Part shown: piece by piece, positions 25,205 through 33,142 of the stretch
How positions within the stretch are numbered: position 1 is the first letter of the stretch
Layout of the letters: each line of letters begins with the position of its first letter
NCBI RefSeq assembly: GCF_900142805.1
Contig: NZ_FRCF01000003.1
Location: 62,001-126,000, forward strand
DNA from: Lacicoccus alkaliphilus DSM 16010
Lineage (GTDB): Bacteria; Bacillota; Bacilli; Staphylococcales; Salinicoccaceae
Length of the DNA: 64,000 bases
Direction: 5' to 3'
Notes under the pieces: model-generated
The model's database searches: none
The model's input: the letters and a program-made list of their open reading frames with translations, nothing else
Told to the model about the DNA's origin: nothing
Position numbers and translations under genes: made by a program

Positions 25205-26047
25205 TTACATTTTGAGTAATTTTTTAGCCCGTTCATAAACAGGCGGATCGATCATTTTACCTTCGACGGCTACTGCACCATCACCATCGTCGATTGAAGC
25301 TTCAAAGGCATCGACTATCTTCTCCGCCTCTTCGACTTCCGAGTGTGTCGGTGCGTAGACCTCATTGACGGTCTCTATTTGTTTTGGATGGATGACAAGG
25401 CGGCCCTGGAAACCATATCCGCGGCTCATGGCGGATGCTTCCTTCAAGCCTGCCTCATCTTTGAAGTCGGTGAAGACCGAATCGACCGGCTGGCTGATGC
25501 CTGCAGCGCTGGAGGCGGCGGCGAGTGTCGACCGCGCATGCAGAAGTGCATGGTCGTCGTCGCCAGGTATGCTTACGTCCAGCATATAGTCTTCGGCCCC
25601 GAATGCCATCGCTTCGACACGTGGGGAAGCGGAGGCTATTTCCAGGGCGTTCATCATGCCTTTGCCGGTTTCTATCAAGGGTGCAATTTTAATATCATTT
25701 AACTTCAGGTCATTTTGTTTTTCAAAAGTGGTGAGCAGATAATCCAGGATTTTTATATCATCGGCCCCGCCGGTCTTCGGTAAGACGACGCCATCCAGAT
25801 GCTCACTGACGAGCGCCTGCAGATCATCGATGAAATAAGTGCTGTGGATTTCATTCACCCTTATATATTTCTTCGAATGGATATCCGGATGGTTCAACCA
25901 TGGCATTATCTTTTCCCTGGCTGATGCCTTTTCAGTCGGCACCACACTGTCTTCGAGATCGAAGATGATGATGTCTGCACTCAGCTCTGTTGACTTGGAT
26001 AGAAATTTATCTTTGCTGCCGGGTATGAAAAACCAGCTTTTGTCCAT
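25205..26047 (-). CDS. CitE-like lyase, probable citramalyl-CoA lyase
   Basis: A 280-aa TIM-barrel protein of the HpcH/HpaI-CitE family. Visible active-site elements are DLEDSV (residues 30-35), R63 (YIRVNE), E126 (PLIETGKGMMNAL) and D153 (GAEDYMLDV), the CoA and Mg-binding set. The family includes citryl-CoA, malyl-CoA and (S)-citramalyl-CoA lyases. Next to CaiB and MaoC genes, cleavage of citramalyl-CoA to acetyl-CoA and pyruvate is the best inference. It opens the minus-strand operon running to 17575. Its promoter carries one of the two GntR-type operators. Confidence 0.84.
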   Translation of the reverse strand: MDKSWFFIPGSKDKFLSKSTELSADIIIFDLEDSVVPTEKASAREKIMPWLNHPDIHSKKYIRVNEIHSTYFIDDLQALVSEHLDGVVLPKTGGADDIKILDYLLTTFEKQNDLKLNDIKIAPLIETGKGMMNALEIASASPRVEAMAFGAEDYMLDVSIPGDDDHALLHARSTLAAASSAAGISQPVDSVFTDFKDEAGLKEASAMSRGYGFQGRLVIHPKQIETVNEVYAPTHSEVEEAEKIVDAFEASIDDGDGAVAVEGKMIDPPVYERAKKLLKM

Positions 26048-26086
26048 ATAGCTTCACCTAAACCCTTCTTAATTTAGGATATTGTC

Positions 26087-26131
26087 GATTGGATACAATC
26101 CCAGTTTAAAAGAACTCTGCCTGTTTGTAAA
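26087..26131 (-). promoter_or_regulatory. Promoter and GntR operator of the CitE-like/CaiB/MaoC operon
   Basis: On the minus strand TTTACA (26131-26126), 17 nt and TAAACT (26108-26103) form the promoter. Just downstream lies GATTG-GATA-CAATC (26087-26100), a perfect 5-4-5 inverted repeat. Its core ATTGGATACAAT recurs at 28243-28254. An operator over the start point implies repression. Confidence 0.7.
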
Positions 26132-26154
26132 CAGAATTTTTAGAATTAATCAAA

Positions 26155-26805
26155 TTATTGTTCGTCAAGGTTCAATAAAGGAATCAGATCCTCGTGCGTC
26201 CTCTTGATATGATGGGCATATTCCAAGCATGCTGCCTCGACGTCCCCCGCTTTGATGGCGTTCAAGATTCCGGCGTGTTCAATGTTCGACTTTTCAATTT
26301 GGTCCGGTATGACGTAAGGTGTATCTTTGGCGATTCCGTGTGAAACCCTTGCCATCAGTCCGTGGAGCCTTTTACTGTTGGAGCCTGACAATGAAAGGTT
26401 ATGGAACTTGTTGTTCAGTTTCACATACGATTCGATATCCATCGTTCCAAGCATTTCGTCATGGAGTTCCTCGAGGCTGGTTATAGCCTCCACTGTCAGA
26501 TTGGGGATGCTCTTCTTCAAGGTTAACGGCTCAAGTAACGTACGCAGTTCATATATTTCATCGATGTCTTCGAGGGTCAGTGAGTTGACGATCGCCCCCT
26601 TATGGGGTTCCAGACTGACCAGCCCCTCAAGTTCCAAGGTTTTCAATGCTTCCCTCACAGGCATTCTGCTGACACCGAGCTGTTCAGCAATATCCGCCTG
26701 TACGAGCCTTTCATTCGGCTTCAAGTCCCCTTTTAAAATCGCCTGCCTCAGAATGGTGGTCACCGAGTTTGGGAGCACGTCCCTTTTAACGCTCTTCAAT
26801 TTCAT
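26155..26805 (-). CDS. GntR-family (FadR/FCD subfamily) regulator
   Basis: A 216-aa regulator with an N-terminal winged helix-turn-helix (about 8-72: LVQADIAEQLGVSRMPVREA) and a helical FCD ligand domain (about 90-205) whose metal-coordination pattern is visible in NKFHNLSLSG and IEHAGILNAIKAGD. It lies between the PrpD-like gene and the citE operon, 47 bp after the former, and probably shares its transcript. Matching 5-4-5 inverted repeats at both flanking promoters are the likely operators. A pathway carboxylate is a plausible effector. The ATG at 26805 has AAGGATG upstream. Confidence 0.86.
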   Translation of the reverse strand: MKLKSVKRDVLPNSVTTILRQAILKGDLKPNERLVQADIAEQLGVSRMPVREALKTLELEGLVSLEPHKGAIVNSLTLEDIDEIYELRTLLEPLTLKKSIPNLTVEAITSLEELHDEMLGTMDIESYVKLNNKFHNLSLSGSNSKRLHGLMARVSHGIAKDTPYVIPDQIEKSNIEHAGILNAIKAGDVEAACLEYAHHIKRTHEDLIPLLNLDEQ

Positions 26806-26852
26806 GCTTATCATCCTTTTTTCTCCGTATGCAAAGAAGGCAAACAGAGATT

Positions 26853-28205
26853 TTACTTCACTGTGACATTATAAGGGAAAAGCGAGCTTAAATCATCCGC
26901 ATTTTCAAGTGAAAGTATGTTTGCAGCAACTTCTTCTGCCTGAGATTTATCGATAGCCTTGGCAAGTACCATGAACTTCTCATAAAGGTCATCTTCCGTT
27001 ACATGGTTTTCGGGATCCCCTTTAGGATATTCGGTGGTGAGCGTCACTGTTTCCCCATTCTTCAAATGGATGTCGACGTTTGCGCCCCATTTCCCGGGAT
27101 AGGCGTGATCCACCGCCTCATCAGTGAAGATGGTGACTTTATTCATCATGTGGCGGATTTCTTCATCCCACAGGTTTTCTTCAGTGAATGTATCAAGGTT
27201 GCCATTTTGCTTGACCAGTGCCAGTGCTGTGCAATACTGCAGGCTGAATTTGCCCTGGTAGACGGTCTGGGGATCATCATTATCGGTGATGTTGATTGCG
27301 ACCGCGTAAGTCCCGACCTCTATCTTCTCCACTTCATCCGGATCCAGGTTTTCCTCTCTGGCGAAATCCGAAACCAGATCCATCGCATGATGTGTATGCC
27401 TGCATGAAGCATGGACTTTGAATGAATTTTCCATGATTTTGAACTCCCGGCCCAGGCCGTTTGTGATTTTATCTGCATCGTACTCATCACTCATCGCTTC
27501 AAAGAAACCGCGTCTGCCTTCCAAAATTTTGGAAGCGGCCGAGAAATCCTTCTCTGCAAGCAAACCGGCGATTACACCGTTCATAGCGGCTTTGCCCGGA
27601 TGCAGCTGTTTCGACATTGCACCGTCTTCGATGAATTCCCAAAGCCCTGCAGCCTGAGTGCCTGCACTGCCAAGTGCATGCACCGTCTGTTCGACGGACA
27701 GGTCCAGCAGTTTTGCGGTTGCGGCAGCCGAGCCGAACGTTCCGCATGTTGCCGTATTATGCCAGTAGTAATAATGTGACGGAGAGACTGCCTCACCAAT
27801 CCTGAAACAGACTTCATAACCGATGACGACTGCCGTGATCAAGTCTTTACCGTCCAGCTTCTTTGATTCACCAATCGCGAGTGCAGCGGGGATAACGACG
27901 GTCGCAGCATGGATGATGGAACTTTTATGGATGTCATCCTGCTCGACGATATGGCTCGCTGCCCCGTTCAATAATGCAGCGTTGGTGACGGAGGATTTCC
28001 CCCCGTTGATCAGGGAGGCCTGTTCATTTCCACCGAGCATCTCCACCATTTCTTCAACTTTCCGGATCGGCGGGGTATCTTTACCGGCAATGGCGGAACT
28101 GAAATAATCCAGTATGCAAAGTTTCGTGAACGCCACCACCTCCCCGGGTATGTCGTCATACGTCGTCTCGACGACGTATTCAGCCAATCGTTTACTTAAG
28201 GACAA
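26853..28205 (-). CDS. MmgE/PrpD-family protein (2-methylcitrate dehydratase/cis-aconitate decarboxylase-like)
   Basis: A 450-aa member of the MmgE/PrpD family, which includes 2-methylcitrate dehydratase, iminodisuccinate epimerase and cis-aconitate decarboxylase. Family segments include LCILDYFSSAIAGKDTPPI, NGAASHIVEQDDIHKSS, LHPGKAAMNGVIAGLLAE and the VHASCRHTHHAMDL histidine cluster. The TTG at 28205 is taken as start because AGGAGG lies nine bases upstream; a longer frame from a GTG at 28235 would run through that site. A PrpD-like gene of unsettled role also occurs in Pseudomonas itaconate clusters. Its reaction here is unknown. Confidence 0.83.
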   Translation of the reverse strand: MSLSKRLAEYVVETTYDDIPGEVVAFTKLCILDYFSSAIAGKDTPPIRKVEEMVEMLGGNEQASLINGGKSSVTNAALLNGAASHIVEQDDIHKSSIIHAATVVIPAALAIGESKKLDGKDLITAVVIGYEVCFRIGEAVSPSHYYYWHNTATCGTFGSAAATAKLLDLSVEQTVHALGSAGTQAAGLWEFIEDGAMSKQLHPGKAAMNGVIAGLLAEKDFSAASKILEGRRGFFEAMSDEYDADKITNGLGREFKIMENSFKVHASCRHTHHAMDLVSDFAREENLDPDEVEKIEVGTYAVAINITDNDDPQTVYQGKFSLQYCTALALVKQNGNLDTFTEENLWDEEIRHMMNKVTIFTDEAVDHAYPGKWGANVDIHLKNGETVTLTTEYPKGDPENHVTEDDLYEKFMVLAKAIDKSQAEEVAANILSLENADDLSSLFPYNVTVK

Positions 28206-28237
28206 TATATTCAACCTCCTAGTATCATTTGACACCT

Positions 28238-28266
28238 ATTATATTGGATACAATAGCCAAAAGCAA
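28238..28266 (-). promoter_or_regulatory. Promoter and GntR operator of the PrpD-like/gntR transcript
   Basis: On the minus strand TTGCTT (28266-28261), 17 nt and TATAAT (28243-28238) form a strong promoter. The spacer holds TATTG-GATA-CAATA (28242-28255), a perfect 5-4-5 inverted repeat with the same ATTGGATACAAT core as the citE site. Confidence 0.75.
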
Positions 28267-28424
28267 TTCATTTCTGAAAAATCAGTAAATTGAGAGGTCA
28301 TTTAGGCCTGGGGGAGGGCTGGTCAGACGAGGGAATAGATTTGATATCGTCATATGCTCGTATGATGACCGTGCAAAACTAACGATTTTGATATAGTAGT
28401 ATTAAATGCCATGAGGAGGATAAG

Positions 28425-28913
28425 ATGATTACAGAAAAAGACAGGAAGTATTTAAGGAAGTGTGTGGCACTTGCTGCGGCTGCGCTAGAAAAAGGAAACT
28501 CCCCGTTCGGATCGATACTTGTTTCAAAAGACGGAGAGGTTTTATTCGAAGACCATAACAGGGACGCCGGGGGCGACAATACACGCCATCCCGAGTTCGA
28601 AATCGCCAAATGGGCGATTGCCAATTTAACTGAAGATGAAAGGAAGGAAAGCGTGGTATACACTTCGGGCGAGCACTGTTCGATGTGCGCCTCGGCCCAC
28701 GGTCTTGCCGGTCTCGGCCGGATCGTCTACGCCACTTCAAGTGAGCAGTTGCAGGAGTGGAAGGAGGAACTTGGGGCGGAACGGGGCATGTTGAAGGGAC
28801 TCGCGGTTACAGAGGTTTTGAGGGATATCCAGCTCGACGGCCCGGAACCTGAATTAGCGGAAGCAATAAAAGCATTGCATTATGAATATCATAGAGGCAG
28901 GACCAAACTGTGA
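28425..28913 (+). CDS. Nucleoside/guanine deaminase-like protein (cytidine deaminase superfamily)
   Basis: A 162-aa zinc deaminase. The zinc site is readable as H55-x-E57 (TRHPEFEIAKW, a HPE variant of the usual HAE) and C85/C88 in SGEHCSMCASAHG (a variant of PCxxC). Length and the start NSPFGSILV resemble guanine deaminase and related nucleobase deaminases rather than tRNA-specific TadA. GAGGAGGATAAG precedes the ATG. It overlaps the following EamA transporter gene by one base, so the two are probably co-expressed. Confidence 0.82.
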   Translation: MITEKDRKYLRKCVALAAAALEKGNSPFGSILVSKDGEVLFEDHNRDAGGDNTRHPEFEIAKWAIANLTEDERKESVVYTSGEHCSMCASAHGLAGLGRIVYATSSEQLQEWKEELGAERGMLKGLAVTEVLRDIQLDGPEPELAEAIKALHYEYHRGRTKL

Positions 28914-29815
28914 TGATGTCGGACAGGCAAAAGGGGATCGTGCTCGCCATCACGGGCGCCTTCTTCTGGGGCGTCGGGGGCGTGGCCTCTGACTGGCTCT
29001 TCACCGGCAGGGGGATTTCCGTCGACTGGTATGTCACCGCGAGGCTGCTGGTCAGCGGGGTGTTCCTGGTGGCGGTGCACAAGTTCATGTCCAAAGGCAT
29101 GCCCGTCTTCGGCATTTTCAAAGAAAGGTCCGTCATCATCAGACTCATCATCTTCAGCATGCTCGGGATGTTGCTTGTCCAATACTCGTATATGGCTTCC
29201 ATCGATCATGGTAATGCGGCGATCGCGACCCTGCTTCAGTACCTTGCGCCCATCTACATCATTTTATGGTATTTACTGCGGGGACAGGAGAGGACGACGG
29301 GCTTTGATGCTCTGGCGATCTTCCTGACATTGACCGGTACGTTCCTGCTGCTGACGAACGGTTCTTTCGGACAGCTGTCCGTCCCGCTGCCGGCCATCAT
29401 ATGGGGGGTGGTTTCCGGATTTTCACTTGCCTTCTATACAATCTATGCAAGAGGGCTGCTCACCCGCTTCCCTTCCCTGCTCGTCGTCGGTTGGGCGATG
29501 ATCATCGCCGGCGGAGTGATGAACTTCATCCACCCGATTTGGGTAGTCGAGGCAGAGATGATCGATGCGGCGGCCGTGCTGACCCTGCTTTTCGGCATCT
29601 TTGCGGGCACAGCCATCGCCTTCTGGTTCTTCATCAAGAGTCTAGAATACATCACGGCGAAAGAGACGACGCTTTTCGGCACCATCGAGCCCCTCGCTGC
29701 CATCGTAGCAAGCGTGCTTGTCATGAATGTCGCCTTCCAAAGCTGGCAGTTGTTCGGGATGTTTTTAATACTGGTGCTGATCACCATGTTGTCCCTTAAA
29801 AAACAAAGTGAATGA
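28913..29815 (+). CDS. EamA-family (DMT superfamily) transporter
   Basis: A 300-aa membrane protein with ten predicted hydrophobic segments arranged as two EamA repeats (about 5-140 and 150-295). Examples are IVLAITGAFFWGVGGVASDW at the start and GTIEPLAAIVASVLVMN near the end of the second repeat. Members export metabolites such as amino acids or nucleobases. Linkage by a TGATG overlap to the deaminase suggests a substrate related to it, but this is inference. GTG (28910), ATG (28913) and ATG (28916) are all possible starts; the overlap favours 28913. Confidence 0.82.
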   Translation: MMSDRQKGIVLAITGAFFWGVGGVASDWLFTGRGISVDWYVTARLLVSGVFLVAVHKFMSKGMPVFGIFKERSVIIRLIIFSMLGMLLVQYSYMASIDHGNAAIATLLQYLAPIYIILWYLLRGQERTTGFDALAIFLTLTGTFLLLTNGSFGQLSVPLPAIIWGVVSGFSLAFYTIYARGLLTRFPSLLVVGWAMIIAGGVMNFIHPIWVVEAEMIDAAAVLTLLFGIFAGTAIAFWFFIKSLEYITAKETTLFGTIEPLAAIVASVLVMNVAFQSWQLFGMFLILVLITMLSLKKQSE

Positions 29816-29829
29816 AATAATGAATCCCC

Positions 29830-30507
29830 TTAAAAAAAGAGATTCCACGGATGCTGATCCGGCGGCGGGCACTCCATCTCCACCATTTCATCCTTCGTCG
29901 GGTGCTTGAAGGACAGGAAGTATGCCCACAAGGCGATCTGCTGGCCTGCTTTATTATGCTGCCGGCCATATTTCTGATCTCCGAATAAAGGATTGCCGGC
30001 ATTGGCGAGCTGGACCCGCACCTGGTGGGAGCGTCCGGTTTCCAGCCTGACCCCGAGAAGGGTCAGGTCCTTCACTTCCTCCCTGGCGGTGACTTTGTAG
30101 TGCAGGATCGCTTTTTTGGCACCATTCACATTTCTGCCCACTACATCCACCTGGTTTTTCCTGCGGTCTTTAAGCAGATGATCCGTCAGCTTATCTTCAT
30201 GTACCGGCATCCTGCCGCGCACAATCACTTTATATTTTCTTATGATTTGATTCTTTCTCAGCTGATCGGATAATCGGGAAGCGGCTTTGGAAGTCTTGGC
30301 GAAGACGATCACCCCGCCGACCGGACGGTCCAGCCGGTGGACAAGACCAAGATAGACATTGCCGGGTTTATTTTCTTTCACCTTTATGTAACTCTTAAGC
30401 ATATTCAGAAGGTCTTCATCCCCGGAAGCATCGCCCTGGACGGGGATATTGACAGGTTTTTCAACGATGAGCAGATGATTGTCTTCATATAATACGTTGA
30501 TACTCAC
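29830..30507 (-). CDS. RluA-family pseudouridine synthase
   Basis: A 225-aa pseudouridine synthase without an S4 domain. The catalytic aspartate is D60 in the intact motif VHRLDRPVGGVIVFAKTSKA. The second signature, LETGRSHQVRVQLANAGNPLFGDQKYG, is intact. Such short members modify rRNA or tRNA uridines; the target is not readable. A degenerate paralogue lies directly upstream on the same strand (30629-31294). The gene is convergent with the EamA transporter gene, with only 14 bp between stops. Confidence 0.9.
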   Translation of the reverse strand: MSINVLYEDNHLLIVEKPVNIPVQGDASGDEDLLNMLKSYIKVKENKPGNVYLGLVHRLDRPVGGVIVFAKTSKAASRLSDQLRKNQIIRKYKVIVRGRMPVHEDKLTDHLLKDRRKNQVDVVGRNVNGAKKAILHYKVTAREEVKDLTLLGVRLETGRSHQVRVQLANAGNPLFGDQKYGRQHNKAGQQIALWAYFLSFKHPTKDEMVEMECPPPDQHPWNLFF

Positions 30508-30573
30508 GATTCAAACTCCTTGTTAAATGATCAATAACATACGATTATACCATCTGCCTGTTTTTATGAAAGG

Positions 30574-30609
30574 AAAAGACGGACAAGCCATATGGCCTGC
30601 CCGTCTTTT
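30574..30609 (-). terminator. Terminator downstream of the RluA-like paralogue
   Basis: AAAAGACGG (30574-30582) pairs with CCGTCTTTT (30601-30609), with an inner GCC-atat-GGC. The T-run is suitable for the minus-strand gene ending at 30629. Confidence 0.75.
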
Positions 30610-30628
30610 AATTGATGGATATGAGTTT

Positions 30629-31294
30629 TTAATAAAAATGGCTCCACGGCTTTTCGTCAGGCGGACTGGATTCCACAGTCACCGCCTCTTCTTTTTCAGG
30701 GGGTATCACACTGACGGAATAAGACCAGAGCGCCACCGGCTGACCAATCTTATTATAGTGCTGGCCATGGTCGGTATCGCCGTGGATGGTATTGCCCACA
30801 TTGGCAAGCTGGACCCTGATGAGGGAGGAGTAGCCTTTCTCCAGTTCGATATCCATTAGTGTGAGGTCGTTATCTTCATCCCTGTCGATGACCTTATAGT
30901 GGAGTTGACTTTTTATCGCATCCTTGTCATCCTCATCGGTGATGACATACAACTTATTCCTTTCATTCTGTACAAGATGGTTGGTCAGGGTGTCCGCCCC
31001 GCTCGGCATCTGACCACGCACAATCGCCCTGTAGTGCCTGGAGACATTACGGTTGCCACTTTCATCCCCAAACAGTCCGGCTCCTTTTCCGGACTTCGCG
31101 AAAACAGCTGCGCCGCCGATCGGGGTATCCAGAATCTCCTCTGCCTCAGGATATAATTCATCGTCGCCCCCGATATACTCTTTGAGCGACTTCATCAGGT
31201 CTTCCCCTTCAGTACCTTTTTTATGCGAGGGGATGACGGCGGGTTTCTCGATGATCAACAGATGGTCGTCTTCATATAAAACATTAATGTCCAT
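30629..31294 (-). CDS. Degenerate RluA-family paralogue
   Basis: A 221-aa protein clearly homologous along its whole length to the neighbouring pseudouridine synthase (start MDINVLYEDDHLLIIEKPAV, end ESSPPDEKPWSHFY). The catalytic motif HRLDRP is replaced by EILDTP: the Asp (D56) remains but the His and both Args are lost. The second motif GRSHQVRVQLA has become GYSSLIRVQLA. The frame is open with its own AAAGGAG site and terminator, so it is not an obvious pseudogene. It may bind RNA without catalysis or act on a different substrate. Gene duplication followed by relaxed or new function is inferred. Confidence 0.78.
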   Translation of the reverse strand: MDINVLYEDDHLLIIEKPAVIPSHKKGTEGEDLMKSLKEYIGGDDELYPEAEEILDTPIGGAAVFAKSGKGAGLFGDESGNRNVSRHYRAIVRGQMPSGADTLTNHLVQNERNKLYVITDEDDKDAIKSQLHYKVIDRDEDNDLTLMDIELEKGYSSLIRVQLANVGNTIHGDTDHGQHYNKIGQPVALWSYSVSVIPPEKEEAVTVESSPPDEKPWSHFY

Positions 31295-31374
31295 GATGCA
31301 GTCTCCTTTACTCTAAACGTCTTTTATATCAATATTAAATCAATTCCCCATTTTATGGCCAATCTAACATGAAG

Positions 31375-31389
31375 TGCGAATCATTATCA
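31375..31389. promoter_or_regulatory. Possible Fur box upstream of the BASS-like permease
   Basis: Read on the minus strand, TGATAATGATTCGCA matches the 7-1-7 Fur pattern TGATAAT-N-ATTATCA at all but two positions. It shares the 12-mer TGATAATGATTC with the better site at 63271-63282. Confidence 0.4.
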
Positions 31390-31409
31390 TATAGTAAGGA
31401 TGAATGTGA

Positions 31410-32330
31410 ATGCTCGACCGGTCATCTCCAATATTAATATTAATCATGATGGTGCTCGGGCTGTTCCTCGGACAGTACGAATGGCTGGCTGATATCACGG
31501 CCGTATCAGTGGTACCTTTGCTGATGCTGCTGTTGTTCCTCATCTTTCTCGACGTCCCATTCAGGGAAATACCGGCATCGGTCAAAAATTATAAATTCAA
31601 TTTTTTATCACTTGTTGTAAATTTCATATGGACACCGGTGCTCGCTTACATGCTGGGCTATATGTTCCTTTCGGATCAGCCTGTGTTATGGCTTGGTCTC
31701 TTCATGCTGCTGGTCACACCATGTACGGACTGGTTCATCATATTCACCAAAATTTCAGGGGGCAATACGGCACTCTCAACCACCATACTCCCTGTGAACT
31801 TCATACTTCAAATCATACTGCTGCCGGTCTATATCTATATATTTTTCGGCGTTTTCGAATGGGTGTCCCCAAACATCATATTCTCAATGATTTTAACATT
31901 GCTGATCCCCTTAACGCTGGCCATGGTGATGAAACTGGTATTTCCAGCGCAGCATTTGAGCAGGCTGTCCTCATGGAACCCGGCCATACTGGGGCTTGCA
32001 GTACTCTCCATATTCGCTTCCGAAAGGGAAGTCCTCTTCGGCAACCTGAACTTGCTGCAGATGATCCTGATACCGATCATGTTATTCTTTGTGATCAACT
32101 TTTTTCTCGGCAACTTTGCAGCGAAAATGTTCAAATTTAATTATCCCGATACAGTCAGTCTCATCATGACGACAATGGCGAGGAATTCCCCCCTGGCACT
32201 TGCGATTGCGGTCGTCGTGTTTGATGAGATGCCCGTCATCACACTCGCCCTCATCATCGGCCCCTTGATAGAAATACCCGTGCTGGCCATTACGGGCCGG
32301 GTCATGCAGGGAAAGGCGGGTCGGACTTGA
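31410..32330 (+). CDS. BASS-superfamily permease (ACR3/bile acid:sodium symporter-like)
   Basis: A 306-aa membrane protein with about ten hydrophobic segments. LLVTPCTDWFIIFTKISGGN resembles the metalloid-binding TPCT region of ACR3 arsenite transporters, and MTTMARNSPLALAIAVVVF the second discontinuous helix. Annotated relatives are called arsenic resistance proteins, but many BASS members carry organic anions. It is not near the arsRBC operon (49548-51568). A Fur-like site lies upstream. AAGGATG precedes the ATG. Substrate unresolved. Confidence 0.75.
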   Translation: MLDRSSPILILIMMVLGLFLGQYEWLADITAVSVVPLLMLLLFLIFLDVPFREIPASVKNYKFNFLSLVVNFIWTPVLAYMLGYMFLSDQPVLWLGLFMLLVTPCTDWFIIFTKISGGNTALSTTILPVNFILQIILLPVYIYIFFGVFEWVSPNIIFSMILTLLIPLTLAMVMKLVFPAQHLSRLSSWNPAILGLAVLSIFASEREVLFGNLNLLQMILIPIMLFFVINFFLGNFAAKMFKFNYPDTVSLIMTTMARNSPLALAIAVVVFDEMPVITLALIIGPLIEIPVLAITGRVMQGKAGRT

Positions 32331-32344
32331 AGTCCGGCTTTTTT
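32320..32344 (+). terminator. Terminator of the BASS-like permease gene
   Basis: GTCGGACT-tga-AGTCCGGC followed by TTTTTT. The stem overlaps the stop codon. Confidence 0.75.
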
Positions 32345-32422
32345 CGTCCCATGAATGTAGTTAAAGAATACTGAATAGTGTGATAAGATAAGAGCACAAA
32401 TATGAAATTTAGGGGGAGACGC

Positions 32423-33142
32423 ATGAAAGTGAGCAGATACTCCGAGAATTCCGTAACCGTTTACCTCGGAGACGACATCAGTGAAGAGACCAATAAAAAA
32501 CTGGTGAACTTAAAAAAGGAACTTGAAGATCAAGCGCATGAAGGAGTGACGGAGATCGTCATCTCCTACACCAGCCTGATTGTTTATTTTGATGTGTTCA
32601 AAACCTCAGGGGAAGCGCTTGAAAAAGTGTTGGGGGAAATCGACCTGGAAGCACTCCAGGGCAAACCCTTCGAATACCGGCTTGTAGAAATCCCCGTCTG
32701 CTACGGCGGAGACTATGGACCGGACCTTGGACGCTTCGAGGAAGATGGTTTGTCGCCGGAGGATGTCATCGATATGCACAGCGATACCGAGTATTTGGTA
32801 TACATGCTCGGTTTCATGCCGGGCTTCCCCTATCTTGGCGGATTGGATGAGAAACTGTTCAAAGCACGCCTTGATGATCCAAGGACGAGCATCCCCGCTG
32901 GCTCGGTCGGCATCGGAGGCAAACAGACGGGCATGTACCCCTTCACTTCACCCGGGGGCTGGAACCTGCTCGGCCGTACCCCGATTCCTTTATTCGATGA
33001 AGAAAGGGACCCTCAGATCCTGTATGAAGCGGGTGACAGGATCGTCTTCAAATCGATTGATGAAGCCGCGTATAATAAGCTTGAAGAGCAGGTGGCGAGC
33101 GGTGAATATGAAGTCAATATTACGATGAGGGAGGCGGAATGA
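32423..33142 (+). CDS. pxpB: 5-oxoprolinase subunit PxpB (KipI family)
   Basis: A 239-aa allophanate-hydrolase-subunit-1-like protein, part of the PxpABC ATP-dependent 5-oxoprolinase. The family segment LGFMPGFPYLGGLDEKLFKA followed by RTSIPAGSVGIGGKQTGMYPF and SPGGWNLLGRTP is diagnostic. AGGGGGAG precedes the ATG at 32423; an in-frame ATG at 32402 precedes the ribosome site. It is the first gene of a seven-gene operon and overlaps pxpC by 4 bp. B. subtilis KipI is also known as an inhibitor of the sporulation kinase KinA, which need not apply here. Confidence 0.92.
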   Translation: MKVSRYSENSVTVYLGDDISEETNKKLVNLKKELEDQAHEGVTEIVISYTSLIVYFDVFKTSGEALEKVLGEIDLEALQGKPFEYRLVEIPVCYGGDYGPDLGRFEEDGLSPEDVIDMHSDTEYLVYMLGFMPGFPYLGGLDEKLFKARLDDPRTSIPAGSVGIGGKQTGMYPFTSPGGWNLLGRTPIPLFDEERDPQILYEAGDRIVFKSIDEAAYNKLEEQVASGEYEVNITMREAE

